Below are positions 11,259 to 21,062 of a stretch of DNA of 64,000 bases, piece after piece. This stretch comes from Notolepis coatsorum (lineage: Eukaryota; Chordata; Actinopteri; Aulopiformes; Paralepididae), in contig OZ020592.1 of the NCBI GenBank assembly GCA_963971535.1, positions 58,874,324-58,938,323 of the forward strand, written 5' to 3'. The notes under the pieces were generated by a model. That model ran no database searches and was not told where the DNA came from. It was given only the letters and a program-made list of their open reading frames with translations. The position numbers were made by a program, and so were the translations under genes. Numbering within the stretch: the first letter of the stretch is position 1; every line of letters begins with the position of its first letter.

Positions 11259-12674
11259 GTTTTTTTTTTTTATCCACTTTTTCTCCCATTTTCTACATTT
11301 TCCTCCCATCCCAATTTTCGTATCATCCAATTCAACCCTCCCCTGTCACGGACGCTGTTTCTTGCCTCCCACAAGCCGGCTGCAATGTGGACTAAGTCAT
11401 ACATAGCACAAGTCCCCTCCGGTACTTGAGGTAACAGCAGTCGCATCTTTTCACCTGCGCAGCTCGATCTCTCAGTGGCGAGGAGTAACGCGTGGGAGGC
11501 AGGGTTTCCGTTAGAAAAAATTGTTGCCGGCCTCAGTGTCCGGTAGATTTCAATTTCAATCTACCGGTCAAATGAGAGAAATTCCGGTCAGAGTTTATTG
11601 AGCTTAAAAACAATTGATAGGCAAAATAATGACAACAAAACAAAATAATGACATCATCAAGGCATGTAGATTTATAATATTTTTACTTAAAACTAGGCTA
11701 CTTTTGCGTATAAAGCCATTATATTCCAAATAAAATAAGTCCCGAGACTCGTGCTGCTGCCGACTTTAAATCAAATAGGTGTCTGTGGGCAGTCGCCCGA
11801 CAATAATAAACAGCAGTCTGTTATAATCACATTTTTATGAGCTAACGAATTCCGTTATATTGGACATTTGTATTAATTATATCAAGCGAAGAACTGAGAA
11901 ATTTGGCAGAGAGAGACGGCAACATTATCGTGGGTTTGCGTGACGACTCTCTCTCTCTCCACCTCCCAATGACTTATTTGCGAGAGTATGTCGATGCAGA
12001 GCAGCAGATTCAGCGGTTATTGGCTCTTTTCTGGCTCTATCTGGGGACCGCACAGCAGCGCCCTCCACCCAACATTGAATTGCCAATGGCTGAATTGGAG
12101 TACTGCAATGGCCGCTGTAATGGCCGCTGCTGCTCCGGCTCTGCAGCTACACATGCACTCGCAAAACCCAGCACTAAGCTCTCGCTGACAACATTATTAT
12201 ACCTGCTTGGTGAAGCAACGATGAAACAAATGTAATGATTGTTTCGTTCATCGCATAGGCTATTTAATTTTAGCCTATTTTAATACAATTCAAATAATCA
12301 AATTGTGCTTAGACTCAGGGAATTATTTTCACCGGACATTAAGACCGGAGAGATTAAATATGTCGGACTTCAACAGATTTTGCCGGTCAAATACCGGTAA
12401 TTACCGGCTAACGGAAACGCTGGTGGGAGGCTCACGCTGCCCCCGACACTTCCTGATTCTACTGCGCAGGCGCACCAACCGACCTGTAGGAGTCGCTGTC
12501 CACAACGCCCGATCCCCACCCATCAGTTTCCCACCCCCTAATACGGCCAATGTGTATTAGTACGGACGACCAGCTAAACTGAAAGCAAATGTGGAGCGCT
12601 GGGCTCGAACTGATGAGCCCAGCGTCTCCAGCATTTCGTGGCGAGCGCCTTGCCCACTACGCCACGTAGCCGCC
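11259..12674 (-). mobile_element. tRNA-derived SINE, about 485 bp, split by a hAT element
   Basis: CTACAATAC flanks it at 11250-11258 and 12675-12683 (target-site duplication). On the minus strand the head at 12590-12674 is tRNA-like, with GTGGCGTAGTGGGCAAGGCG as box A and CAGTTCGAGCCCAGC as box B. The tail ends GAGAAAAAGTGGATAAAAAA. Intact and truncated relatives lie at 14312-14785 and about 51072-51308. The hAT element 11500-12422 divides it into 241 and 244 bp halves. Confidence 0.85.
11500..12422. mobile_element. Non-autonomous hAT element (923 bp) with 8-bp duplication
   Basis: It starts CAGGGTTTCCGTTAG and ends CTAACGGAAACGCTG. GTGGGAGG flanks both sides (11492-11499 and 12423-12430). 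An 8-bp duplication and CAG/CTG ends are typical of hAT transposons. Subterminal regions are rich in CCGGT/ACCGG motifs that could bind transposase. No transposase ORF; the 110-residue frame at 11903-12235 shows no family. Confidence 0.85.
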
Positions 12675-12850
12675 CTACAATACCTTGTTTTATACGGACT
12701 GCTACCGTATCATTTAATTGAGCCTTTAATTAACACAACACAAGGATCCAATGTCCCCGATGACATCACTGGTGGCCATATACTCTCAATAACTGTCAAA
12801 CTAAATGAAAACTGTTTAGGGCATTTCAAAGTGCCCATTTAGACAAAGTC

Positions 12851-13504
12851 AGTTTTACGACAACTTCTTTTATTGTGCAAACACGCTTTAAGATGTCTGA
12901 CCTCCTAGAACAAAATGAGTCCCTCCCCGAGGCCAGCATTAAAATCGTTTTAAGAGTGAGAGAGATTCTTTATTTTTTTGGTATTGATTGCAGTGTGGAC
13001 ATTACAAAAGACTTAACGGCAGCCAGCCAGCCAGGCCATTCCATTGTTCCATGTGATTGATGGCAGTGCCGCCCTGCGCTTGACTTTAACCTGCATGTGC
13101 CCGCCTGCGGCAGCATCTCACCCTGGGTCTGTCCGCTCTGCCTCTCATCATCCCTGCCGTTGTACAAACAAACCACACTTTAAATCGCCTGTCGGAGTAC
13201 GGTGAGGGCCACATAGTTCAGCGAGAACCCATTAAACCAGTCCACAATGAATGAAAGACACAATGTGTACATAACCCACAATGCCTCTGGCCAGACTAAA
13301 ACTACATCATGAGTTGATCACGGTGTTGTTGTCATTTGAGAGGATTTGAGTCTAACTTTGCTAGACATGTAAAAATAAAAATAAATTTCTTTGACTGCTT
13401 TTCCCAAATCATACCTTTCCTTGATGATTCTCTTAGTAATATATAATAGAATGTTGTATGTGATGAGAAATGGTATGCCACCCATTTAAAGAATTATTTT
13501 GTGG
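12851..13504. other. lzts2 intron 4, nothing recognised
   Basis: Unique-looking intronic sequence with no exon, RNA or repeat family that I recognise. Confidence 0.35.
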
Positions 13505-13905
13505 TCTTCCTGTGCCCCAGAACAGTTCAGTCAGTATTTGTGTACACGCACCACCCTCCAATAAGACAGAACCGTCCAATTGGTGATGTCAAATCTGAGG
13601 CTGCTCTATAGACAATGAATGGGGCCATAACATGTTTGTGTGAGCTCTTACGCCAATGAGGTTTATATTCTAGCATTTCGAGAGGGTCAGAACCAGAATG
13701 AAATTGGGTGTAAGAGCTCACAAAAACATTTTATGGCCTCATAAAGCCAGAGCTCTATTCATTATCTATGGAGCAGCCCCAGATTGTACACTCCAATTAC
13801 ATCACCAATTGGGGGGTTCTCTCTCTGATTTCTAGCTTTAGGAGAGAGTGGTGCGTGTTCACAAATACCGACTGAACTGTCTTGGGGCACAGGAAGAACA
13901 TATGT
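13505..13905. repeat. Inverted-repeat MITE
   Basis: The left arm CTTCCTGTGCCCCAGAACAG and TTCAGTCAGTATTTGTG are mirrored at the right by AATACCGACTGAACTG and TTGGGGCACAGGAAG, giving about 45-bp ends. The interior has a second symmetric pair (GAGCTCTTACACC / GGTGTAAGAGCTC). A decayed copy of the family is at 1578-1998. Confidence 0.65.
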
Positions 13906-13933
13906 GAATTCTTAAAATGGGTGACGTTGCCTC

Positions 13934-15357
13934 AACTCAATCAGCGCCAGAGGGATATGTGTAATGTGTGGTTAAAAGTCCAGCATTCTAAAGTATAGGA
14001 ATACGTGGCGGTGTTTGCAGAGCTATAACTATATTCTATATTATAGCTATGGATACAATACTATGGCCCATTTGACATCGAGTATCTATCGTTCAATGTG
14101 AAAAATAAATAATTTTTTCATCCATACATTCCCGTTTTATACCGTGGTGAATATAAGTATGGTTTTAGAGCGGTCTAGGGTAATTCCTGGGAGGCTGATA
14201 ATAGCCCGCAACGTGCATTATACTAAATGCATTGGCGTTCCGTCCCTACACACGCTACAATAAAAAAATCAAATGCATATGATAGGTATTATGTTCCATC
14301 ATGAATGCATGAAAGGGTGGCGGCTGGGTGGCGTAGCGGAGATTGCGCTCGTCACCAATGCAAGAGACTCCGGTATCGAATCCCAGTCTCAGCATTGCCT
14401 TCGGCTTGGGCCGGCCGTCGTACTGGCTCATTTGGCAGAGTCAGCGGGTGGAAGTCGATGGGTGAGGATTGGACGTTGTGGACAGCGACCCCTACAGGTC
14501 GATTGGGAGACGCCTGCACAGCAGAGACAGGAAGTGGTGAGGGTAGAGCCTTCCATGCGTTACACCTCGCCAATGAGAGTCCGCGCTGGCAGGTGAAAAG
14601 ATATGACAGGCTGCCTCCTCGTGTGCCGGAGGGAACACGTGATGCAAGGCTTCTATCCTCTCTACAACCGACCAGTGGGGGGCATAGTCGAGCAACGTTC
14701 AAGACAGGGGAGGGGAGAATTGGATACACGAAATTGGGATGGGAGAAAAATAGAAAATAAGGAGAAAAAGTGGATAAAAAAAATTAATGCATGGGGGGGT
14801 CGTTTTTTTATGCTTTGATCGTCACCAACGGAATACGTTATGGACTAGCGTTACACACATACGCTCGGATCACAATGAAGACATTCTTTGATCAACGCAA
14901 TATTGATATCATATAGCCCTTACCTTGACTAGGATGTACCCCAAAAGAATATTCCAATTATCTGATCGCCATTCCAAGTATTGATGTCCATCGTGTCGCC
15001 AACATAATCCTCCACAAAACACTGATCGGGAGTCCTAGATTCTTCTCAATCCGAGCGCTATAACCGCTCGGCCTGCCCGGAGAAAAATAGCCGAACCGGA
15101 CCCATATAATCGACGCACAGCCCAAGACACAAGGTTTCAAAGGGTGCTCGATACCGCCGCCTGGTAGGATGCGGCCGGTATTGCACTTTTGTGATCTCAG
15201 ACTCATTCCCTATGATAACACCAGGCTCCCTGGATGGATAATGAATGGAAATATCGAATAAAAGAAATAATGATGAAAACCCGACTTTTCTCGGGTTTGG
15301 CGCTCAAGCGTCGGCGAGTTAACCCGACTTTATTCGGGTATGGCGTCCATTGAGCAT
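13934..15357. mobile_element. Decayed TTAA-family element C, interrupted by a SINE
   Basis: The interior matches element F at 23562-25850 over long stretches, for example the TTTTATACCGTGGTGAATAT region, the 'cacacgctacaat' region and 'gtatgtccatcgtgtcgcc'-like sequence. The right part carries the subterminal block GAGTTAACCCGACTTTATTC and ends GGCGTCCATTGAG. Both outer TTAA sites are mutated, so the exact limits are estimates. The SINE at 14312-14785 is a later insertion. Confidence 0.65.
14312..14785 (+). mobile_element. Full-length tRNA-derived SINE (474 bp)
   Basis: AATGCATG flanks it at 14304-14311 and 14786-14793. The head has GTGGCGTAGCGGAGATTGCG as box A and CGGTATCGAATCCCAG as box B. 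The tail is GAGAAAAAGTGGATAAAAAA. The related element F lacks this SINE at the corresponding site, confirming an insertion. Confidence 0.85.
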
Positions 15358-15499
15358 TTCCTGTAGTTATCGAGATCAATAAAAAGCCCTATATCAACAC
15401 TCACCTGCTTATAATCCCCTTGGTAAAATCGGAGTAAAATGTTATATATAGACCTTTTAATGAGCGCCACGGTCAGTTTTAAATATAACACTCCCCATG

Positions 15500-15562
15500 G
15501 ACCATATTCACACGGCAGCCATTTTGCCATAAGAGCAAAATGGCCACCGTGTGAATATGGTC
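15500..15562. repeat. Near-perfect hairpin beside lzts2 exon 4
   Basis: GACCATATTCACACGGCAGC at 15500 and its continuation CATTTTGC are answered by GCAAAATGGCCACCGTGTGA and ATATGGTC ending at 15562. The arms are about 27 bp with one or two mismatches and an 8-bp loop. It is probably the collapsed remnant of a fish MITE with this terminal sequence. It lies in intron 4, 48 bp beyond the exon 4 donor. Confidence 0.7.
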
Positions 15563-15609
15563 AATAATGTCTTGTCCTGGTTTCATTAGAGCAGTGCTCC
15601 TCAAGTCAC

Positions 15610-15756
15610 CTCCCACTTGCTCTCCTCCAGGCGGGGTCCGATCTGGATCTTCTCGTGCTCGTAGGAGGTGCAGCGCTCCTCCAGCTGCTCCCTCTCCTGC
15701 AGCAGCTGGGAGAAGTCCTCCTGCAGCTTCTTCTTCTCCTGTTGGAGCTGGTAGAC
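15610..15756 (-). CDS. lzts2: lzts2 coding exon 4
   Basis: Residues 416-464 (49 codons, phase 0 at both ends). Acceptor TCTGCCACAG precedes VYQLQQEKKKLQEDFSQLLQ. The exon ends PRLEESKWE at donor GTGACT. The coiled coil continues without a break from exon 3 to exon 5; the joined sequence ...LEESKWE|VCQKSGE... matches the family. No ORF longer than the exon shows it, so it was found by frame and splice sites. Confidence 0.95.
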
Positions 15757-16132
15757 CTGTGGCAGACAGACGGTGTTTAGTCCTTCACTTCACTGGCAGA
15801 TGCTATGTTAGCTCCACAATTCTGTGATACATACTGTAAGTGGATAAAATACCTTAGTGACTGTATTTTATACCAGACGATTATAGAACGGCCCTGTTTC
15901 ACTAGAAAGGTTGTGAATGAGATATGGCAATTCACGAATTTAAAGGTGCTATAGATCAGGAGTTCTCAAACTTTTTTATACCATGAGTCATGACCCCATT
16001 TTATTTAGGATTTTTTTGGTGACCCCACACTTAATGTATCGCGTAATTTCAACGTGGAATTGGGATGTTGTTGAACTTGATCATTCATATTTATTAGAAC
16101 ATTTTATTACAGCACTATGTTATCAATACACA

Positions 16133-17891
16133 TTAACACATTGGCCGCCATGCATTGTACCCATCTTTGGGCCCAGTCTGCCAGCGCTGTAAGCCTATGG
16201 AGATGTTTACCTTCTTTGCAGGGCTATAACTTTTTAAATATTATAGCTATATCGACATTACTATGGCCCATTCAACATCGGGTATCTATCGTTCTGGATG
16301 TGGGAACATTCTATTTTTTCATTCATACATTGTTGTGTTAATACCGTCGTGAATATAAGTATGTTTTTAAGGTTTTCTGCAATAATTCCTAAAACGCGAG
16401 TTATAGGCCCAACGCATTTGATTGATTATCGATTGGCGTTTCTTTCCTATACACGCTATATTAACACTTTAATCGCCATGGGTTAAATTCATAATTTACC
16501 ATCCCTCGCCAGCTCTATTTGTCTATGGAGAAGTTCCCCTTCTTTGCAGGGCTATAACTTTTTAAATTCTATTGCTAAATTGCCATTATTATGGCCCATT
16601 CAATGTCCTATATGTATTGTTCAGGGTGTAGCAACGTTAAACTTTTTCATTCACATATTCATACTAAAATATGGTCTAAAGTATAAGTATGTTTTTATCG
16701 TTTTCTGCAGCTTTCTCCAGAACTTGATTTATAGCTCCAAATGCATTATATTGATGATGAAATACAGTTTGATAGCAATCGGCGCGAGATAAAAAATTTC
16801 AACTGGACGTGATTCTAGAAGTTTCTACGTATCATCTGATGATGACCGGATGGGCGGGGGATCGTTTATAATTCCGTGGGCAGCGTTAGATGATTCATCC
16901 AGAGTGGGTCATATGTTCATCAGATCAGTTAGTATAGAAGACGTTAGAAAATAACGTTGAAACTCACCGTGGCTTCGTCGCGCCGCTGGCAGATGAGCGT
17001 GGAACAGAATTTTTTCTATTATGGGATGGAGAAATGCCCGATCCATTTCCAGGTTGTATAATAGTATATACGTCCAAATCATGTTGTTTTTTCGAGTTAT
17101 TTGCACCGATCGATGTTCACTGTATCAAGACGGAGTCTCTCTAACGACAGCGAGTGCCCGGACCACATATGGATGAGCACTTCCGTTTCAAAGGTTCATT
17201 TCCGGTTGGCGATCTGCCGATCGGCCACCAGATGGCGCTCTTGAACCGCTAGAGAGTTGAGAGGAGATCAGCAGTGTGTCTCAGGGCTCCGGAAAGGAAA
17301 TATGATTTCGATGACAGATATTTGAAATATTGACATCAAAGACGAGTTACGGCGTCTTCGGCAGAATGAGCATGGCTAGGAATGACGTGTACACTCGTCC
17401 CCGGCGATCATAGTGTTAAAAAATTCAAATGATTATGATCGGTATACATTATGCTTCATCATGCGTGAAGGAAAGGGGGGGGGGGGGGTCGTTTATAATT
17501 CCTTGATCGTCAGTGACGGCTTTATTTAGTATGGGTTGATACGTTGATCAGACTGATTGCAAACAAAGAAATGGACAATCAAGCTGAAAATAACGTTAGA
17601 TTCCTCTTACCGTTCGCCGATGAGACTGGAGGAAAAATATTCCAATTATTTGACGTCGATCTGCTAGATCCATTTCCAGTTTGTATGACGCAATAAACGC
17701 CGAAATCATATTGATTATTGCGTTTCGAAAGCGATCCCAATGCACTCGATTGTGTATCTAGACCCACGTTACAATATATCTCTGGCGGAGGAATTTCCCT
17801 GATGCACAGAGCGCCACTTCCGGTTTGGTGTGGAGTGTAACTCGCACGAAATCCACCAGGCGGCGGTACTCGTTAGCGTCCAAAGTGTTAA
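16133..17891. mobile_element. TTAA-target element D, host of nested element E
   Basis: It starts TTAACACATTGGCCGCCATG and ends GTCCAAAGTGTTAA. The interior is collinear with elements C and F: 'cgctatattaa' at 16455-16466 continues at 17416 with 'aaaaattcaaatgattatg', which is contiguous in C and F. Between these points lies element E. On the minus strand 17579-17767 encodes an exon-like stretch ending at a GTAAGA donor. Located in lzts2 intron 3. Confidence 0.8.
16463..17419. mobile_element. TTAA-target element E nested in D (957 bp)
   Basis: It starts TTAACACTTTAATCGCCATG and ends GGCGATCATAGTGTTAA. It sits exactly at a TTAA of element D and duplicates that site. On the minus strand, codons at about 16965-17103 read QHDLDVYTIIQPGNGSGISP. 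The same pattern of conserved residues (VY..IQ.GNGS) occurs in D, suggesting both descend from a coding exon. Confidence 0.8.
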
Positions 17892-17899
17892 AACGAGGC

Positions 17900-18328
17900 A
17901 TATTTTGCCAGAACATTACAAAAATATATATATATCATCATCATCTTCGTTTTACGTCCCTATTTTCCCACTACAGTGAGGTTGGACAGGCGATGACTCC
18001 ACGCCACTAAAGTCATCATTTTTGGTTTGTAGCTAGTTTTATACCTCGGATGCCCTTCCTTACAGGTAACCCTGTCGGTGAGGACCTAGCCTTTGCATAT
18101 TCCTACACACACACACACACAAGGCAGTCCGGTTTTCTTTCAGGGTATTCTCCCTTAGCCTTTGTGTATCCCTACGCACACACACAAGGCAGTGCGGCAC
18201 CCTGTATCCTTAGGTAGGGAGGCTAGAGAGGGTACTAACACTTCCCTCAGTGTTACCCTTAGACTAGTGGAGGGAAGGAGTTGTCTTACTTCTCCATTCT
18301 AGTTCAGCTTCCGCTAGAACTAGCCACT
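17900..18328. other. lzts2 intron 3 sequence with CA tracts
   Basis: It contains short CA repeats at about 18103-18120 and 18174-18187 and a partial duplication: CCTAGCCTTTGCATATTCCT near 18085 and CTTAGCCTTTGTGTATCCCT near 18155. It is probably a dispersed repeat, but I could not assign the family. Confidence 0.3.
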
Positions 18329-18329
18329 G

Positions 18330-18330
<1 letters not shown>

Positions 18331-18394
<64 letters not shown>

Positions 18395-19031
18395 GGCTGA
18401 CCTTCAAAGCTTTTTTTGGCAATCGAAGCTTCGGGGCCGAGCTTCGATTTTAATTCGAAGCTTAAAAAAAAAGAAAAGAAAAAATATATATATATTAATT
18501 ATAATATATATATATATATTTTTTTTTAATCTTATGTTGTGGGACTTGTACAGCACTTGGTAAACTTTGTTGTTTTTAAATGTGCTCTATAAATAAAGTG
18601 GATTGGATTAATTAATTAAGTAGCCCCTTTCGTGACTGTGACGCAGCCAACAAGGTTTCACTCGGCTGCGCTGCCTGGGTGCAGTAGGGCTGCTCTCACA
18701 GCCAACGACATGACATTACATAATTATGTTGCAACCTTCGTCTATCAAGCAAACAATTATATTATATTTAATTTATAATTATATCAGACAATGCACCTAC
18801 AAAAGCAGATGATTACAATTAAATTAGCCAACTTGGTAACACATTAGTCATAGCAGCATAGGCATAGCCTTATTAATGTTTTGTGTGGCATCGCCGTCGT
18901 GTACAACTCCAAGGGATATTCCCTTGGAGATGCATTTGAGGCAAAAAAAATTTTACACTTCGATTTTTAATTTTTTTTGAAACTCATGCCATCGAACGAA
19001 GCTTTGAAGCTTCAAAGTATTTAAGACAGCC

Positions 19032-19083
<52 letters not shown>
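18331..19083. repeat. AT microsatellite carrying a hAT element
   Basis: Runs of (AT)n at 18331-18391 and 19035-19083 are the two halves of one repeat, separated by the hAT element 18392-19034. Confidence 0.8.
18392..19034. mobile_element. Non-autonomous hAT element (643 bp) in an AT repeat
   Basis: It starts TAGGGCTGACCTTCAAAGCT and ends with the inverse pattern, GCTTCAAAGTATTTAAGACA then GCCCTA. Subterminal regions are rich in TTCGAAGCTT-like motifs. The flanks are (AT)n, so the expected 8-bp duplication cannot be told apart from the repeat. Inside is GTAGCCCCTTTCGTGACTGT, which recurs as a hairpin at 22919-22975. Confidence 0.75.
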
Positions 19084-19088
<5 letters not shown>

Positions 19089-19631
19089 TTATATATATAT
19101 ATATTTAGATTAAAAAAAAATTTACATGCCAATGTGCAACCCCACTGTCACCTACCCACGACCCTACTTTGGGTTGCGACCCGTAGTTTGAGAACCGCTG
19201 CTATAGATAACACTAGAGCATGTTGTTTATCCTATCAGGTGCATTCTACACGGAGAAATGGGAAGTAGGGAGGGCGGGATACATGCATGCAACATGTATC
19301 CCGCAAAATAATAAATTAATTAATCCAAAAAAGAAATATGTTTATGCCGCAGCGTTCTAAAAGCTCTGTGGATGCATTCTTTTTTCTTTATCATTATTAT
19401 TTAAGGTTTTTTTAATGATTACTCTACATAAAATGTTATCTATAACAACTTTAATTTCAATACAGCTCTTTTACTAGTCCTTCATGTCCTTCAGGATAAA
19501 AATGTTGTCTGTTCCACAAATACAAAATTAAGCTCAAAGCAGAGTGCTGGATCTTCTCCTTGTTTCCTATGTAGGTTATTATTACTATTCATAGGGACAG
19601 TCGACATGTATCGGCTGTGAGTGGCTCTGAC

Positions 19632-19754
19632 CTGCAACTGCAGCACCTGCTGGGCGCGCTGGGCCTTCTGGGAGGTGGCCTGCATCCTGGTCGCACAGCT
19701 CTGTCTCAGCTCCTCCAGCTCCAGTTCACACCGCTTCTGCTTCTCCTCGTACAC
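19632..19754 (-). CDS. lzts2: lzts2 coding exon 3
   Basis: Residues 375-415 (41 codons, phase 0). Acceptor CCCTGGCAG precedes VYEEKQKRCELELEELRQSC. The exon ends SQKAQRAQQVLQLQ at donor GTCAGA. The QRAQQ-L-LQV block is a family hallmark just before the main coiled coil. The acceptor is preceded by a pyrimidine tract that merges into a long (GT)n run on the coding strand. Confidence 0.95.
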
Positions 19755-19771
19755 CTGCCAGGGGAGAGGAG

Positions 19772-19778
19772 AGACACA

Positions 19779-19826
<48 letters not shown>
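19772..19826. repeat. CA/GT microsatellite at the lzts2 exon 3 acceptor
   Basis: About 27 dinucleotide units. On the coding strand it reads (GT)n ending 17 bp before the exon 3 splice acceptor, so it occupies the place where the branch point would usually be. Confidence 0.9.
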
Positions 19827-19828
<2 letters not shown>

Positions 19829-19960
19829 TAGTGTTTTTATTGACCTCACAGACAGACCCATTGATAGAATATCAAACAGTATGCAAAGGCTAAACGTAGG
19901 CTACGTTTTGAAGTTATTTTTATGTTAACAAGCATTTTCTAGTTCCCTCTCACACAAATG

Positions 19961-20395
19961 CAGGGGAGAAGGTGGTGTGATGAGGTTAGAGGTCACAGGG
20001 GGAGAAGGTGGTGTGATGAGGTTAGAGGTCACAGGGGGAGAAGGTGGTGTGATGAGGTTAGAGGTTACAGGGGGAGAAGGTGGTGTGATGAGGTTAGAGG
20101 TTACAGGGGGAGAAGGTGGTGTGATGAGGTTAGAGGTCACAGGGGGAGAAGGTGGTGTGATGAGGTTAGAGGTTACAGGGGGAGAAGGTGGTGTGATGAG
20201 GTTAGAGGTTACAGGGGGAGAAGGTGGTGTGATGAGGTTAGAGGTCACAGGGGGAGAAGGTGGTGTGATGAGGTTAGAGGTCACAGGGGGAGAAGGTGGT
20301 GTGATGAGGTTTGAGGTTACAGGGGGAGAAGGTGGTGTGATGAGGTTTGAGGTTAGACAGGGGAGATGGTGGTGTGATGAGGTTTGAGGTTGAGC
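19961..20395. repeat. 36-bp minisatellite filling lzts2 intron 2
   Basis: About 11-12 copies of a 36-bp unit (GGAGAAGGTGGTGTGATGAG then GTTAGAGGTCACAGGG), with C/T and A/T variants. It fills roughly 430 of the 714 bp of intron 2. Because 36 is divisible by three, several long repetitive open frames appear on both strands; they are not genes. Confidence 0.95.
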
Positions 20396-20468
20396 TACTG
20401 AAACACAGTGCCCATCATGTGGTCGACTTATAAGAATACATCTGTACCGATTAGCCCAACCCACTCAC

Positions 20469-21062
20469 CTGGCAGATGGCGGCCTCGTTCTCGTCCAGGT
20501 TCTCTCGGAGCTGCTGCAGCTCCAGGTCCCTCTCCCTCAGCTTGTCCTCCAGGTCCCTCATGATCCCCTCGTAGCCCTCTATGGGGGCGGGGGAGCGCCC
20601 GGTGGAACCGCTGTCCGACAGGGGCTGCCCCCGCCCACTCAGCGACCCGGAGCCCGTGCTCTTGCTGGAGGACGAGCGCCCGCTGTCCGAGTTGGTGTGT
20701 CCGTGGTGTCCGTTGACCGGCGGCACGCTCTTCACGGGCTCCAGGTGGCCGCCGGGGTTCTCGGCGGACGCCAGGCCGTAGCCGGCGCCGCCGTAAGGGG
20801 GCAGGCTGGACAGAGAGTTCCGCCCGGAGTCGGACAGCGAGCAGGACTGGCTGCTGCTGCCGTTACGCCCCCCGCTGTAGGAGCTGCGCTTCTCAGAGCA
20901 GGAGGGAGAGCCCTCCCTGTGGGCGGGGCTGAGCAGGTTCAGGTTGTTCTGGCTCTCCGATAGGCTGGCGCCGTGGCGGGGGGACAGGTACTGCATGGCG
21001 TTGCGGCTCTTGGGGATGACGGGTTTGAAGGCGGTGGGCCGCAGCACCATTTTCTCCATGTT
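20469..21062 (-). CDS. lzts2: lzts2 coding exon 2
   Basis: Residues 177-374 (198 codons, phase 0). After acceptor CTGCTCTCAG the exon opens NMEKMVLRPTAFKPVIPKS, which continues KLIPVSGKLEK of exon 1 exactly as in LZTS2 proteins. A Ser/Gly-rich disordered stretch follows, with LSDSGRNSLSSLPPYG (residues 252-267) and DSGRSSSSKSTGSGS (302 onward), both family-conserved. From about residue 341 a coiled coil begins (DLEDKLRERDLELQQLREN) and ends ...ENEAAICQ at donor GTGAGT. The two DSGxxS sequences resemble beta-TrCP phosphodegrons. The rest of the exon is low-complexity and likely regulatory. Confidence 0.96.

Larger units (their letters stand above)
8838..12850. repeat. Old inverted-repeat element split by a LINE and a SINE
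   Basis: The left arm (about 8838-9006) contains CAGTGATGTCATCGGGGACA. The right arm (about 12715-12850) contains its reverse complement TGTCCCCGATGACATCACTG. The arms also match further out (GTTTGAGAGCTATTGAGAGT versus the inverse of ACTCTCAATAACTGTCAAAC). Everything between 9024 and 12683 is younger: a LINE and a SINE, each with its own target-site duplication. The original element was therefore a short fold-back DNA element. Confidence 0.6.

Noticed and set aside
14312-14400. A tRNA gene
   Set aside because: Box A and box B are present, but the 3' half does not close a cloverleaf, and the sequence continues as a SINE body with flanking duplication. The same applies at 12590-12674 and 22155-22254.
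19961-20395. A CRISPR array, also considered at 61565-62050 and 63186-63600
   Set aside because: The units repeat directly without unique spacers; these are minisatellites in a vertebrate genome.
19925-20464. 179-codon repetitive frame beside lzts2 exon 2
   Set aside because: It is the 36-bp minisatellite of intron 2; the true exon stops at a good donor (20468).
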